Below are positions 34,376 to 44,025 of a DNA stretch of 64,000 bases, one piece after another (the first letter of the stretch is position 1; every line of letters begins with the position of its first letter). A model generated the notes under the pieces. The model searched no databases. It had not been told where the DNA came from and saw only the letters and a list, made by a program, of their open reading frames with translations. The translations under genes and the position numbers were made by a program. Source of the DNA: Bacillus carboniphilus (GTDB lineage: Bacteria; Bacillota; Bacilli; Bacillales; JC228); NCBI RefSeq assembly GCF_039522365.1, contig NZ_BAAADJ010000062.1, forward strand, positions 1-64,000. The letters run 5' to 3'.

Positions 34376-35857
34376 ATGACGGTCCATCAGAATAAAAGTA
34401 ACATTCTAGATTATGAAAAAATTAAGTTCAAACTCAACGAATCACCAGATTTAATGTGTCGAAAACTAGAAGTTGAGGGAGATTGTATACATATTATTTT
34501 CTTGAAGAATTTAATTAAGCAAGAGGTTCTAAATGAATTTGTCATAAAATACATTCAACAACTCCCTAAAGAGTACATACAATTCACTTATTTATTGAAA
34601 AACATACCTATGGAAGAAATAAAGGCAAATCTGGAGGAACAAGAGATTATCTCTTCCCTCTTAAATGGATTTGTTTATATTTATTTTTTTGATGAGCAGA
34701 AAGCATTTATGGTAAATTGCACCAATCCGATTGAAAGATCTTTAGAAAAAGCAGAAACGGAATCATTGGTATATGGACCTAAAATTTCTTTTACAGAATC
34801 CTTAACCTCTAACGTAAAAATTATTAGACAAAATCTGAATGATCATCATTTGTGTACTGATGAATTAACAATTGGGGAACGGGTTAAGAAGCAAGTAAGA
34901 ATCGTATATATAAAAGATATAACAGATGATGAAAGTCTAAAAATACTAAAGGAAAAATTTGAAAAACTGAAGACAGATAATATAAGTGACAGTTCTGTTT
35001 TGGCTCAATGTCTAGAAGATAATCATTACTCCTTATTTCCACAATTAATTTTAACAGAGTTGCCTGATCGCTTTATCTACTCGATATTAAACGGACGAAT
35101 TGGAGTATTTATGGATGGTAGTCCGGTAGCTATTATCGGTCCTGCTAATTTTTTCTCATTTTTCGAATCTACAGAAGACATCTATTTAAGATGGTCATTA
35201 AGTACGTTTATTCGTTACACGCGTTTTTTTGCTATGGTAGGGTCACTGTTCTTAACTGCATTTTATGTGGCTACCATGACGTTTCACTTTGAACTGATTC
35301 CATCTAAATTGTTATTAGTCATTGGTCAATCACGTTCTCAAGTTCCCTTTCCACCCTTATTAGAAGCACTTCTACTAGAATTATTAATTGAGTTACTTAG
35401 AGAAGCCGGGGCACGACTTCCTTCAAAAGTAGGACAAACCATGGGGATTGTTGGAGGGATTGTTATTGGTCAAGCAACCGTTGAAGCAGGCTTAACAAGC
35501 AATATTCTGATCATTATTGTTGCATTTAGTGCTTTAGGGGCATTTTCAGCTCCAATTTATGAAATGGGTACGGCAGTAAGAATCGCTAGATTTCCATTCA
35601 TTATTCTGGCCGGTGTATATGGATTAAATGGGATTATTGTTGGTGTATGTGTACTAATGGTCCACTTGTTAAAATTGACTTCCTTTGGCAGACCTTATCT
35701 TGCACCGCTATACCCGTTTCGCATGAAGGATTTAAAATATTTTTTTATACGTCTACCTCACCATTTTTATAGGAGACGTCCTGTTGTCAATCGACCGAAA
35801 GATTCCATTCGCCTAAAGCAGAAATTTAGCAGAACAAAGGATTTAGATGAATTTTGA
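34376..35857 (+). CDS. GerA-family spore germination protein (A subunit)
   Basis: 493 residues from ATG 34376 (GAAGGA upstream); TTG 34358 is a longer alternative. An N-terminal soluble domain (about 1-270) precedes five to six membrane segments; RWSLSTFIRYTRFFAM, QSRSQVPFPPLLEALLLE and GQATVEAGLTSN are hallmark GerA-subunit motifs. It forms the germinant receptor in the inner spore membrane with the B and C subunits that follow in the same operon. The germinant cannot be deduced. Expected to be made in the forespore (sigma G), though I did not define a promoter. Confidence 0.93.
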   Translation: MTVHQNKSNILDYEKIKFKLNESPDLMCRKLEVEGDCIHIIFLKNLIKQEVLNEFVIKYIQQLPKEYIQFTYLLKNIPMEEIKANLEEQEIISSLLNGFVYIYFFDEQKAFMVNCTNPIERSLEKAETESLVYGPKISFTESLTSNVKIIRQNLNDHHLCTDELTIGERVKKQVRIVYIKDITDDESLKILKEKFEKLKTDNISDSSVLAQCLEDNHYSLFPQLILTELPDRFIYSILNGRIGVFMDGSPVAIIGPANFFSFFESTEDIYLRWSLSTFIRYTRFFAMVGSLFLTAFYVATMTFHFELIPSKLLLVIGQSRSQVPFPPLLEALLLELLIELLREAGARLPSKVGQTMGIVGGIVIGQATVEAGLTSNILIIIVAFSALGAFSAPIYEMGTAVRIARFPFIILAGVYGLNGIIVGVCVLMVHLLKLTSFGRPYLAPLYPFRMKDLKYFFIRLPHHFYRRRPVVNRPKDSIRLKQKFSRTKDLDEF

Positions 35858-35865
35858 GGTGGAAA

Positions 35866-36960
35866 ATGAAGTCAAATATTCGTTTTATAAACGCCTATAT
35901 GGCGTTCTTTATCTTACACACTTCGCAAATTGGTATGGGGATACTTGGTGTTCCTAGAATTATTTATCTTGAGTCCAAGAATGATGCATGGATATCAATA
36001 TTACTAGCTGGTCTATTCATTAGTTTTGTTACTTGGATTATGATTTCTATCTTAAAAAAATGTGAAAGTTGTAATCTTTATGAGATACATGAACATTTTT
36101 TTGGCCGCTTTATCGGTCGTATCATCAATACCTTTATTGTCATTTATTTTATTGCCGTAAATTATTCTATTATCATTAGTTATGTTGAGGTGTCACTAAC
36201 TTGGGGATATGAAGGTGTTTATGAATGGGTCGGGGTTTTGGTACTACTATTAATAACTGTTTATGCAGTATCCGGTGGATTCAGAGTAGTTACCGGCGTT
36301 TGTTTCTTATCTTTTATATTGACTATTTGGATGTTAGCGGTAGTGTATCAACCACTTCAATCCTTAAATCTTACAAGGATTTTACCTGTTATGTCATCCG
36401 CTCCAACAGAAATAATGAGTGGAGTGTTTAGAAGCAGTTACACAATGCTAGGTTTTGAAACATTACTTTTTATTTTTCCTTTTATTAAGGAGAAAAATAA
36501 ACTACATTTCTTCAGTCAATTAGCTGTGTGGTTTAGCACAATTCTTGTTTTAATCATAACTGTTGTTTCTATATTATTTTTTAGCGCGAGGGAATTAGAA
36601 AAAAATATATGGCCAGTGGTCAGTATGATTGGCACTGTTCATTTTCCATTTATTGAACGTTTTGAATTTATTGCTGTTCCATTATGGATACTAGTAATAT
36701 TTCCGAATCTATGTATCACATTGTTTATTTCTTCAAAAGGAGTGAAGCATGTTTTTCGTCTACAACAAAAATACGGCATATGGGTAATCTCCATCTTCAT
36801 CTTTATATTTAGCTTTATTATCACGAAAAGAGTTGATAATAACAATTTTATAGATTTGCTTGGTCAAACTGGATTTTGCCTATGGTTTGTCTATCCCATA
36901 TTCTTGTATGGCATAATCATCATTAAAACTAAAATCTTTTACCGTTCGAAACGGAGTTGA
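35866..36960 (+). CDS. GerB-family spore germination permease (B subunit)
   Basis: 364 residues from ATG 35866 with GAGGTGG directly upstream. About ten membrane segments in the APC-like GerB fold. QIGMGILGVPRIIY near the N-terminus is the GerB start motif. It is probably the germinant-binding subunit. The ribosome site lies within the end of the A gene, only eight bases separating stop and start; the C gene follows after four bases. Confidence 0.93.
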   Translation: MKSNIRFINAYMAFFILHTSQIGMGILGVPRIIYLESKNDAWISILLAGLFISFVTWIMISILKKCESCNLYEIHEHFFGRFIGRIINTFIVIYFIAVNYSIIISYVEVSLTWGYEGVYEWVGVLVLLLITVYAVSGGFRVVTGVCFLSFILTIWMLAVVYQPLQSLNLTRILPVMSSAPTEIMSGVFRSSYTMLGFETLLFIFPFIKEKNKLHFFSQLAVWFSTILVLIITVVSILFFSARELEKNIWPVVSMIGTVHFPFIERFEFIAVPLWILVIFPNLCITLFISSKGVKHVFRLQQKYGIWVISIFIFIFSFIITKRVDNNNFIDLLGQTGFCLWFVYPIFLYGIIIIKTKIFYRSKRS

Positions 36961-36964
36961 AAAA

Positions 36965-38095
36965 ATGAAAAAACTCATAATTCTGCTTTGTTTCCTTTTC
37001 TGTACCTCATGTATGCCCCCAGAAAAAATAATTGAAACACAGGGAATCTCAACCATTATAGGTTTTGATTTACTCGACGAGAATACTTATAAAGGCACGA
37101 TTAGTTTGTTACAATTTGACCGGAAAGAAGAAAAAACAAGTGCAACCATTTCTGCTGTTGGAACTACTAGCAAACAAATTAGACAAAAGCTAGAACAGCA
37201 AACCAGCCACGACATTACATCAGGACAACTAAGGACCATTTTATTTAATAAAGAAATGGCAGAAACTGTGGGAATTTCTTCTTTTCTCGATACTATGCAA
37301 AGAGATAGCAGCATAAGCCCTCTCATTTTTTTGGCCATTACAGATAATGCGGAGGATACGATTAGTAATGCGAACTATGAAGAATATCCTGAAATGGGCT
37401 CCTATATTTACCAATTGTTGGACAAGCAAGAAAAGAAGGAGATGTTAATAAATTCCAATTTACATGATTTTATTTCCACTTACTATGAAATTGGCATTGA
37501 TCCAACCTTACCTATTATTAAGAATGTGAAAGGTGTAGCTCCTTCTATAGATGGAGTTAGTTTATTTAAAGAGGATAAAATGGTTGGGACTCTATCTCTG
37601 ATTAACACCTTGTATATTAAATTATTCACCAATAATCAGGCCTTTTTAGGGGATATAACTATAGAAGTTCCGGGTGAAGAATTATATAAAATGGGAATGA
37701 CACAATCCGAGGATCCTAAAAATGAGAAATATAAGCTGACTCTCCATCCAGTTAAATATAACGGTAAAATAGACGTGGTTGATGGAGAAAATGTTATTTT
37801 AAATGGTACTATTTTAGTTTCAATTATGGAAATTCAACCATCTACCACTATAAAAAATAAAGAAACAATTAAGAAACTGGAGCAACTCATTGGGGAAGAA
37901 ATGAACGAAGAATTTGTAGAAATCCTTGAGAAGTTAAGAAAGTTAAATTCGGACCCAATAGGCATTGGAAGAAAATTAAAAAGCATGAGGAAATATTCCC
38001 ATTTAACTCAAGAAGATTTAAGAGAAAAATATTTAGCACTAGAGATAAAGCCCAATATTAACATTGAAATCAAGCGATCTGGAGCAGTAGATTAG
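36965..38095 (+). CDS. Ger(x)C-family spore germination lipoprotein (C subunit)
   Basis: 376 residues. Signal peptide with lipobox ending CTSC, then GIDPTLPIIK and the other three-domain features of GerC proteins. It is diacylated by Lgt and held on the outer face of the inner spore membrane, completing the receptor. The start ATG overlaps the ribosome region of the B gene tail (GGAG in the last B codons). The operon ends near repeat copy 15. Confidence 0.92.
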   Translation: MKKLIILLCFLFCTSCMPPEKIIETQGISTIIGFDLLDENTYKGTISLLQFDRKEEKTSATISAVGTTSKQIRQKLEQQTSHDITSGQLRTILFNKEMAETVGISSFLDTMQRDSSISPLIFLAITDNAEDTISNANYEEYPEMGSYIYQLLDKQEKKEMLINSNLHDFISTYYEIGIDPTLPIIKNVKGVAPSIDGVSLFKEDKMVGTLSLINTLYIKLFTNNQAFLGDITIEVPGEELYKMGMTQSEDPKNEKYKLTLHPVKYNGKIDVVDGENVILNGTILVSIMEIQPSTTIKNKETIKKLEQLIGEEMNEEFVEILEKLRKLNSDPIGIGRKLKSMRKYSHLTQEDLREKYLALEIKPNINIEIKRSGAVD

Positions 38096-38110
38096 ATGTT
38101 TCCTTGCAGG

Positions 38111-38142
38111 GCGGGACACGGGGACAGGTTTCACTGTCCCGC
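38111..38142. repeat. GGGACA palindromic repeat, copy 15
   Basis: GCGGGACACGGGGACAGG then TTTCACTGTCCCGC. It lies between convergent stop codons: 15 bases after the GerC stop and overlapping the TAG stop (38142-38144) of the small gene. Confidence 0.92.
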
Positions 38143-38405
38143 TAAAGATTTATAGTCAGATGTGGCTTACTGAAGTGAGTTGTTCCTCCACCACCTACAA
38201 TAACCTTACCGTTCTCAGGGAAGATGACTAGTCTTCTTGAACCATCCGAAAGCAATAATTCTACTTCAGCATTATCTCTTTGTGCCACATAGATTACATA
38301 GCCAGTTGAGGAGATTCTAGTTTTCCAGTTACTATCGAATTCCGCCCTTTCCACCCGGTTGGAAAAAGTTTGATTGATTAACCGATCTGTTGGATGTTTT
38401 TTCAT
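38142..38405 (-). CDS. Hypothetical protein, 87 residues
   Basis: ATG 38405 with GGAGG about nine bases upstream; a longer frame to 38432 has no such site. A small soluble protein with a basic N-terminus (MKKHPTDRLINQTF) and a beta-rich rest (VELLLSDGSRRLVIF). No family recognised. The TAG stop lies in repeat copy 15. Confidence 0.6.
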   Translation of the reverse strand: MKKHPTDRLINQTFSNRVERAEFDSNWKTRISSTGYVIYVAQRDNAEVELLLSDGSRRLVIFPENGKVIVGGGGTTHFSKPHLTINL

Positions 38406-38629
38406 TCTGAACAATCCTCCTTCAATAATCAAAGATGCTTTTCCTATAAGTTATTCATTTAAGAACGATTCGAATGGACAACCATCACCTTATAAAAAAA
38501 ATAATAATCGTGACTAATGAAGGAAATTGGCCAACAAATAGAAGAAATTTGTATTCTGTTTTCTCTAAAGGAAGTAAACATACCTAAAGCAATTTTGGAA
38601 ATTATAAAAAAGTATGGAGGTGTAATGGA

Positions 38630-39637
38630 GTGACAACTCATAATCCGAAATTAGTTTCTACTGAGCTGGCCTTACTTTGGACAACCTATATCCAAGATTC
38701 TATGGCAAAGTGTATAATTAAACATTTTTATTTAACAAAGACTGACCCTGACTTAGACCCAATTCTGTCGTACGCAGATCAGTGCTCCACTCAACATTTA
38801 AACCAAATTACGGAACTATTTAACAAAGAAAAAATCCCGGTCCCAAAAGGATTCTCTGACAAAGATTTGCACGAAAATGCCCCAAAGCTATTCCCTGAAA
38901 ATTATATGTACCGTTTTTTGGAACATATGTCCCGCTCTGGTCTAACCAACTATGCATTTGGTAGATCGACTTCTTATCGGAAGGATGTCCGTCAACTGGC
39001 GGATGAGTGGCTGAAGCAATCGAGTCACCTATACAATTTAGTCATTGATAAAGCTACATCTAAAGGGATTTTAGTGCGAAGTCCAGACATGGCATACCCC
39101 ACAGAAGTTGAATTTGTTCAAAAAGCAGGTCTCTTCTCAAACGGATTTTTAGATAAAGGACGTCCTTTACTAGGTGTTGAAATTGCCCATATTGGAACAA
39201 ATATTGAAGCCAACTATACAGTTAGCACAACGCTCCTAGGATACAGTCAAGTAGCTGAAGATCCAAAAGTAAAACAAATTATGTACCGAGGGCACCAAAT
39301 CGCTAAAAAGCATGCAGAGATATTCTCTTCCATTTTAAGACAAGAAAGTGTGCATGCCCCTTCCGACTGGGATAGTTCACTAACAAGCAGTACATCACCA
39401 ACCTTTTCGGATGCCCTAATGTTAACCAGTGTAGCTTCTATGATTAGTATTGGAATCAGTAATTACGGAACCGCAATCGGGGCGAGTTTGAGAAAAGACT
39501 TGGGCGTTCACTACACAAGACTATTGGCAGAACTAGGCCAATACGCTGAGGATTTAACAGAATTAATGATTGAAAATCAATGGTTAGAAAAGCCCCCACA
39601 AATCTTAAATCGTAAGGAATTAGTAAAAGGAGAGTAA
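38630..39637 (+). CDS. DUF3231 family protein, copy 3
   Basis: 335 residues from GTG 38630, with TGGAGGTG upstream. Two helical halves (STELALLWTTYIQDSMAKCI and VEIAHIGTNIEANYTVSTTL), paralogous to copies 1 and 2 about 9-11 kb to the left. Spore-associated by family distribution; function unknown. Followed by a terminator at 39643. Confidence 0.88.
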   Translation: MTTHNPKLVSTELALLWTTYIQDSMAKCIIKHFYLTKTDPDLDPILSYADQCSTQHLNQITELFNKEKIPVPKGFSDKDLHENAPKLFPENYMYRFLEHMSRSGLTNYAFGRSTSYRKDVRQLADEWLKQSSHLYNLVIDKATSKGILVRSPDMAYPTEVEFVQKAGLFSNGFLDKGRPLLGVEIAHIGTNIEANYTVSTTLLGYSQVAEDPKVKQIMYRGHQIAKKHAEIFSSILRQESVHAPSDWDSSLTSSTSPTFSDALMLTSVASMISIGISNYGTAIGASLRKDLGVHYTRLLAELGQYAEDLTELMIENQWLEKPPQILNRKELVKGE

Positions 39638-39642
39638 GTAAG

Positions 39643-39679
39643 AAAAGGCCAATTCATCACACCGTATTGGTCTTTTTTT
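39643..39679 (+). terminator. Intrinsic terminator
   Basis: AAAAGGCCAAT, a loop, ATTGGTCT and TTTTTTT. Confidence 0.85.
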
Positions 39680-39793
39680 ATTTGGGTAAAAGGGATAGAA
39701 ATTACTTTAAATAAAAAGGAAAGAGTACCAAATGTTGTACTCCTTCCCTCGTACCAATTCCTAATTAGTTTAGCTTCGCAAAATGTTATTCTT

Positions 39794-41055
39794 CTATGAC
39801 TTTCTCCGTACATTTTCAATAATGATTTTACTGTTCGGAATACTCGGTATACTCACCATACTGTAGCTAAGGTCTTGCTCAGGGAGTTCGTATTCCATCC
39901 GGTTCACAAGATAATCAAGACTGACTTTCATGATTTCGATGGTGACCCACTCGCCCGCACAGCGATGTCCCAAATAGTAGTCACCGCCCCCATGTGGGAT
40001 GAAGCTAAAAGGACTTCCCTCCCATTCCGTAAAACGCTCGGGATTGAAAACATCCGGGTTATCCCAAATTCTCGGGTCGTGATTGGTCCCGTAGAGATCT
40101 AATACCGTTAGTGTGCCTTCTTTAAATTTAAAATCGTTCCAAGTGAAATCTTTTTTGACCAATGCAGCTACTAGTGGAAAAAACGGATAGAAGCGACGGA
40201 CCTCTTGGACAAACATCTGGGCATATTTTTCATCACCTTCCCCTAGTTTCCGTCGTTCCTCAGGATAGTGATGAATGGCCAATGCTGTAAAATTGATAAA
40301 AATAGCAATCGCTACAATGGGTCTCAAAATGTTAATGACTTCGACTGCCGCGACATCAATGTCCAATAGGTCTCCATCCGGATTACGATGCAAGGAAAAT
40401 AGGTGTAATGCTGTGTTTTCAGGAGGATGCATCTCCCCGTTTCTCACCTTGCTCACCATTTCACCTAGCCATTTCTCAACGCGATTCCGAGAATGCCTGC
40501 CCTTCCAATGACCAGGTCCAATGGCAGCAGGCGATTCAAACATGGCTTCTAAATCATTAGTAAGCTTATCGATTTTATCCTCGGGTACTTGGACCCCTGC
40601 CCACTGACAGGCTGTTCTGCATAAAAGTTTTTGCACTTCTTCATAAAGGATGATCTGATCCGCTTGTTCCCATTTTTCCACTGCGACCTCCCACTCACTT
40701 CGAGCAATATCGGTCAATCTTTGTAAGGCATCTGGGGACATAAGCGACATAAACAACTCCTTACGTTGTTTATGATGGGCACCATCTAACATTTGAACCC
40801 CATCTTTTCCAAACAACGTCTGAACGAGCCGATTAGGGGCAGCACCTTTCCTTTTGAATTTGTCAGGGTCATAGAAAATCTCGGCTGCTTCTTTACCACC
40901 CATACAAATCGCTTTCTTCCCCATCAATCTAGTCTCAAAGACATCCGAGTTAAAACTCCGGCGTCTGTTCATTATGTACATATAGCCTTCTCGCAAAAAG
41001 CCAGCGTGTGGTCTAAACCTTCTTCATGAGGAGTTGAGTTGGCCAAGAGAATCAT
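39794..41055 (-). pseudogene. CYP152-family P450 peroxygenase with one-base frameshift near the N-terminus
   Basis: The body is a CYP152 fatty-acid hydroxylase/peroxygenase (compare B. subtilis YbdT): [29 protein letters not shown] with the Arg-Pro pair that binds the fatty-acid carboxylate, and the heme loop [18 protein letters not shown]. The long frame starts only at 40996 without a ribosome site. One base shift upstream the same strand reads ATG 41055 (GGACGGAG in front) [20 protein letters not shown], the missing family N-terminus. The two frames join if the run of five T (40995-40999) had six. Either a true lesion or a sequencing indel. Confidence 0.85.
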
Positions 41056-41108
41056 CTCCGTCCTACGATTTTTCCCCTATTATTTGTAAAATCATCCCTA
41101 TTTTATGC

Positions 41109-41140
41109 GTGGGACAGAGGGGACAGGAACCTCCGTCCCT
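41109..41140. repeat. GGGACA palindromic repeat, copy 16
   Basis: GTGGGACAGAGGGGACAGG then AACCTCCGTCCC. It overlaps the TAG stop (41139-41141) of the anti-sigma-like gene. Last full copy in the window. Confidence 0.88.
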
Positions 41141-42701
41141 ATTCTAATATAGCTTTTGCCTCTTCGAACGGGATGTCTTGCGTCACGATTTCGTACTTGT
41201 ATTCACCTGAGGTGCCAACAAAATGGTTGCTGTTTGGCATATCTAGCTCATACACAGTCCAATTGATATCACCAGCTGTGAATTCATCGATTTGTTCGCC
41301 CTTGTTGGTGTCGAATTCTCCCCAAGATCTGACGACTGCATCTCGATGGTAGGACCGAACATACAGTAATTTTGAACCAGATCCATCGACGTCTTTCGCT
41401 TTTTTATAGCTGTACGTTAAATAACCCTGATTATAAGATTCATATCTTTCATAGCTTGCCGAATAGATTTCAACATCCGGATGCTCAATCTCCAGAAGAA
41501 AGCTTACATCCTTTTTCAACTTTTCTAGTACCTGCTTGACATCTTCCTTATAATAGTCAGCATGGTCGACAACCTCGATTTCCTCTTCCCGAGGGTCTGC
41601 ATACACAATGCCACCTGGAATATCCATTTTCGTAAGCCCTTCTAAATCTGGTGTGAAGCTGATTGAATCCAAAGGAACATTCACTTCCAATTTAGTCGTG
41701 TTTATATAACTTGTAACATTCCCGCTCTCATCATACTCCTCGTGCCTTACTAAAAATCCAGTATCTTTATCTATCCACGTTCGGAAGGTATCTATATTTT
41801 TAAATCGTTTTGCATGATCACTCACTTTTCCGTGTATCACAACCGTATTATGAGAAAGAACCTCTTCATTCTGCTTTTCAATTTCCCATTGTTCGTACTG
41901 TCCTAAATAATCCACCGCCATTTCAAATGGATAAATAGACATCGCAGCAACGCCTACAGGTAGTGGCTCCCAGTCGTATAACTCTTGAAGATCGTCATAA
42001 ATCTTCCTAGGGTCAATGGCTAATGCCTCTTCACTTGTAACTGTATTTCGAAGTGGTTGAGGGTTGATTTCGTGTTGTCGATATTCCTTTCGAAAATAAT
42101 CCATATACCACACCTGCTCTTCGTTAAACACGGTTAACTCATCTTGAACATGCTCACCCTCAAGAGAATGATTGATAAAAGATACAACCCCTCCTATTTC
42201 GTTAATAGTACTTAGTTCATAATCTACATTAAGAACGGATCCGGTCCCATCTTGATACTCATTTCGTACTTCGAATTGCCCATCCACCGTCTCAAATTGG
42301 TGTGGCGTGTTTAACATTTTATTCACTACATCTTCCTTCGTCATTTCACCAAAAAATTCTTCCCTTGGAGGTGGTATATAAATGCTTTTCTTTGCGTTAG
42401 TGACATCCTCCTTGTCTGTTTTTTCTCTGTTAAATGGTGCTTCTACCAGACTTGAAGAGTACTGAGGGTCATTTGTCCCCCCTAATTGATTAAACGTATA
42501 GTACCCAATGCCAAATAATAAACATCCACTCAAGGCCACACTTACAACATAGTGAAGCTTTGGTCTAAAGGTCAACTTCCGCTTTGATTTTGATTCTTTA
42601 ACCGCTCTTCTCACTTTCTCCTTACTCTTCTCACTAAAATCTATATCTCTTAAAACGGTTTCGTTCATTTTTTCTTTAAGATCATTGAACATGTTTTCCA
42701 T
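41139..42701 (-). CDS. Membrane-anchored anti-sigma-like protein
   Basis: 520 residues. A cytoplasmic N-terminus of about 48 residues, one membrane segment (about 49-67), then a large extracellular region with segments that resemble the LolA/lipoprotein-carrier-like domain used by Bacillus sigma-factor regulators. It overlaps the ECF sigma gene by 20 bases and is almost surely co-transcribed and translationally coupled. By position it should hold the sigma factor at the membrane until a signal arrives. The TAG stop lies in repeat copy 16. Confidence 0.78.
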   Translation of the reverse strand: MENMFNDLKEKMNETVLRDIDFSEKSKEKVRRAVKESKSKRKLTFRPKLHYVVSVALSGCLLFGIGYYTFNQLGGTNDPQYSSSLVEAPFNREKTDKEDVTNAKKSIYIPPPREEFFGEMTKEDVVNKMLNTPHQFETVDGQFEVRNEYQDGTGSVLNVDYELSTINEIGGVVSFINHSLEGEHVQDELTVFNEEQVWYMDYFRKEYRQHEINPQPLRNTVTSEEALAIDPRKIYDDLQELYDWEPLPVGVAAMSIYPFEMAVDYLGQYEQWEIEKQNEEVLSHNTVVIHGKVSDHAKRFKNIDTFRTWIDKDTGFLVRHEEYDESGNVTSYINTTKLEVNVPLDSISFTPDLEGLTKMDIPGGIVYADPREEEIEVVDHADYYKEDVKQVLEKLKKDVSFLLEIEHPDVEIYSASYERYESYNQGYLTYSYKKAKDVDGSGSKLLYVRSYHRDAVVRSWGEFDTNKGEQIDEFTAGDINWTVYELDMPNSNHFVGTSGEYKYEIVTQDIPFEEAKAILE

Positions 42702-43224
42702 TTGTCATACTCCCTTCTAACTTTGACTTTAATAAAAGACGTGCGCGATGTAGCCTAGATTTTATAGCTGGAAGCTTAATTTGTAACAAATCGGAAATTT
42801 CGTTATAAGAGAATTCTTCATAATAATATAAAATAATGACTTCCCTATATTTGATAGGTAAAGACATGATGTGTTCCGATAACACTCTATTATTTTCAAA
42901 GTTAATAAACTTAGACTCTGGTGTTTCCGTTACATTCGCTTTCGTCGGTAAAATATCCGAAAAGATGATATTCCGAAACGACCAACTTCTGACTTTATCC
43001 TTACAATGATTGACCGTAATTCGATACAGCCAGGTTTTATATGTAGATTCATGCCTAAATTCATCTAACTTTTGATAGCATTTGATAAAAACCTCTTGAG
43101 CGATGTCTTCTGCTAACTGCCTCTCTCTCGTATAGGTAAAAGCAATTCGAGTAATGCTTTGACCATATTCTTTCATCAACCATTCCAATAATTCATCTTT
43201 ATTGAGTTCATCCTGATTCCGCAT
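42682..43224 (-). CDS. ECF-type RNA polymerase sigma factor
   Basis: 180 residues. Region 2 contains AEDIAQEVFIKCYQKLDEF and TWLYRITVNHCKDKVRSW; region 4 contains LPIKYREVIILYYYEEFSYN and the helix-turn-helix IKLPAIKSRLHRARLLL. It directs RNA polymerase to a small regulon, probably including its own operon. ATG preceded by GAAGGAAGTC. Paired with the membrane-bound regulator downstream. Confidence 0.92.
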   Translation of the reverse strand: MRNQDELNKDELLEWLMKEYGQSITRIAFTYTRERQLAEDIAQEVFIKCYQKLDEFRHESTYKTWLYRITVNHCKDKVRSWSFRNIIFSDILPTKANVTETPESKFINFENNRVLSEHIMSLPIKYREVIILYYYEEFSYNEISDLLQIKLPAIKSRLHRARLLLKSKLEGSMTNGKHVQ

Positions 43225-43312
43225 GTGACTTCCTTTCTCCTGCTACTTGTTTTGGCTCTTTTATTAGTTAGACGATGCTAAATAAGTTTGGTTTTAAAAT
43301 TGTAGCACACAA

Positions 43313-43353
43313 CAAAAAAACGTTAACCTCTTGAGGAGATTAACGCAAAAAAA
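43313..43353 (-). terminator. Intrinsic terminator
   Basis: CGTTAACCTC and GAGG-AGA-TTAACG arms with T-rich flank on the minus strand, after the nucleotidyltransferase gene. Confidence 0.75.
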
Positions 43354-43357
43354 CTAG

Positions 43358-43924
43358 CTAATATGTATGGAACACTTCAATCTTATGCCACTTAGACTTC
43401 CAGTTTTTCTTCACAACTCGTTCCTCATAAATGGCAGCAAGCTCTTCTGTTTTGGAAAAATACGGAGTGGGCTTTAGTTTTAATTGTAAAACATCTTCAA
43501 TTCCACAGGGTGCTGTTAAATTGACGCGATCCTGCTCATCTAGTTTCACACCAAGGGCTGTAGCTGTTTCTGGAAATTTGGAAATCGCGTCTACCGATGA
43601 TGTATAAGGTAGGATGTTATTTACCACATGCATCCTTGCTTCATTTTTAACAGACCAAGGGACTTTGGGTAGTATTTCTCTTAGCTTTTCTTCCAATCCT
43701 TTTTCTACAGATTCTTCCATACTATTCTGATCAAAATAAATCACGTCAACATCGGGAGTGCTCGTTCTTTCTGTATACCCGTGTAAGTGATCCCATATTT
43801 TCGAACGGACAAAGCCCGCGCAAATCCACCAGTCTGGTAAGTTCAGCGTTTTCGCAGCCCTTAAAATATCCATCATTCCTATGTCCGTCTCAATGAGCTC
43901 AATGATATCCTCTTTCGTTTTCAC
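43358..43924 (-). CDS. Nucleotidyltransferase family protein (DUF925-type)
   Basis: 188 residues. The N-terminal helices lead to NLPDWWICAGFVRSKIWDHL and TSTPDVDVIYFDQ, the glycine-type and acidic metal motifs of this minimal nucleotidyltransferase group. The substrate is not known. Single gene with a terminator. Confidence 0.85.
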   Translation of the reverse strand: MKTKEDIIELIETDIGMMDILRAAKTLNLPDWWICAGFVRSKIWDHLHGYTERTSTPDVDVIYFDQNSMEESVEKGLEEKLREILPKVPWSVKNEARMHVVNNILPYTSSVDAISKFPETATALGVKLDEQDRVNLTAPCGIEDVLQLKLKPTPYFSKTEELAAIYEERVVKKNWKSKWHKIEVFHTY

Positions 43925-43997
43925 CCTTATACCCCCTCCAATTTACCGAACATACATTCCTATCATAACATATTAAACTAGTGAAGGGAGACTATGA

Positions 43998-44025
43998 TAA
44001 AAAAAGCACCAGTTTAGGTGCTTTT
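43998..44025 (-). terminator. Intrinsic terminator of the CueP gene
   Basis: AAAAGCACC, TAAACT, GGTGCTTTT on the minus strand; it overlaps the last stop bases of the gene. Confidence 0.8.

Noticed and set aside
145-41140. GGGACA repeats as a CRISPR array
   Set aside because: Copies are dispersed by hundreds to thousands of bases with genes between them, and no cas gene is present.
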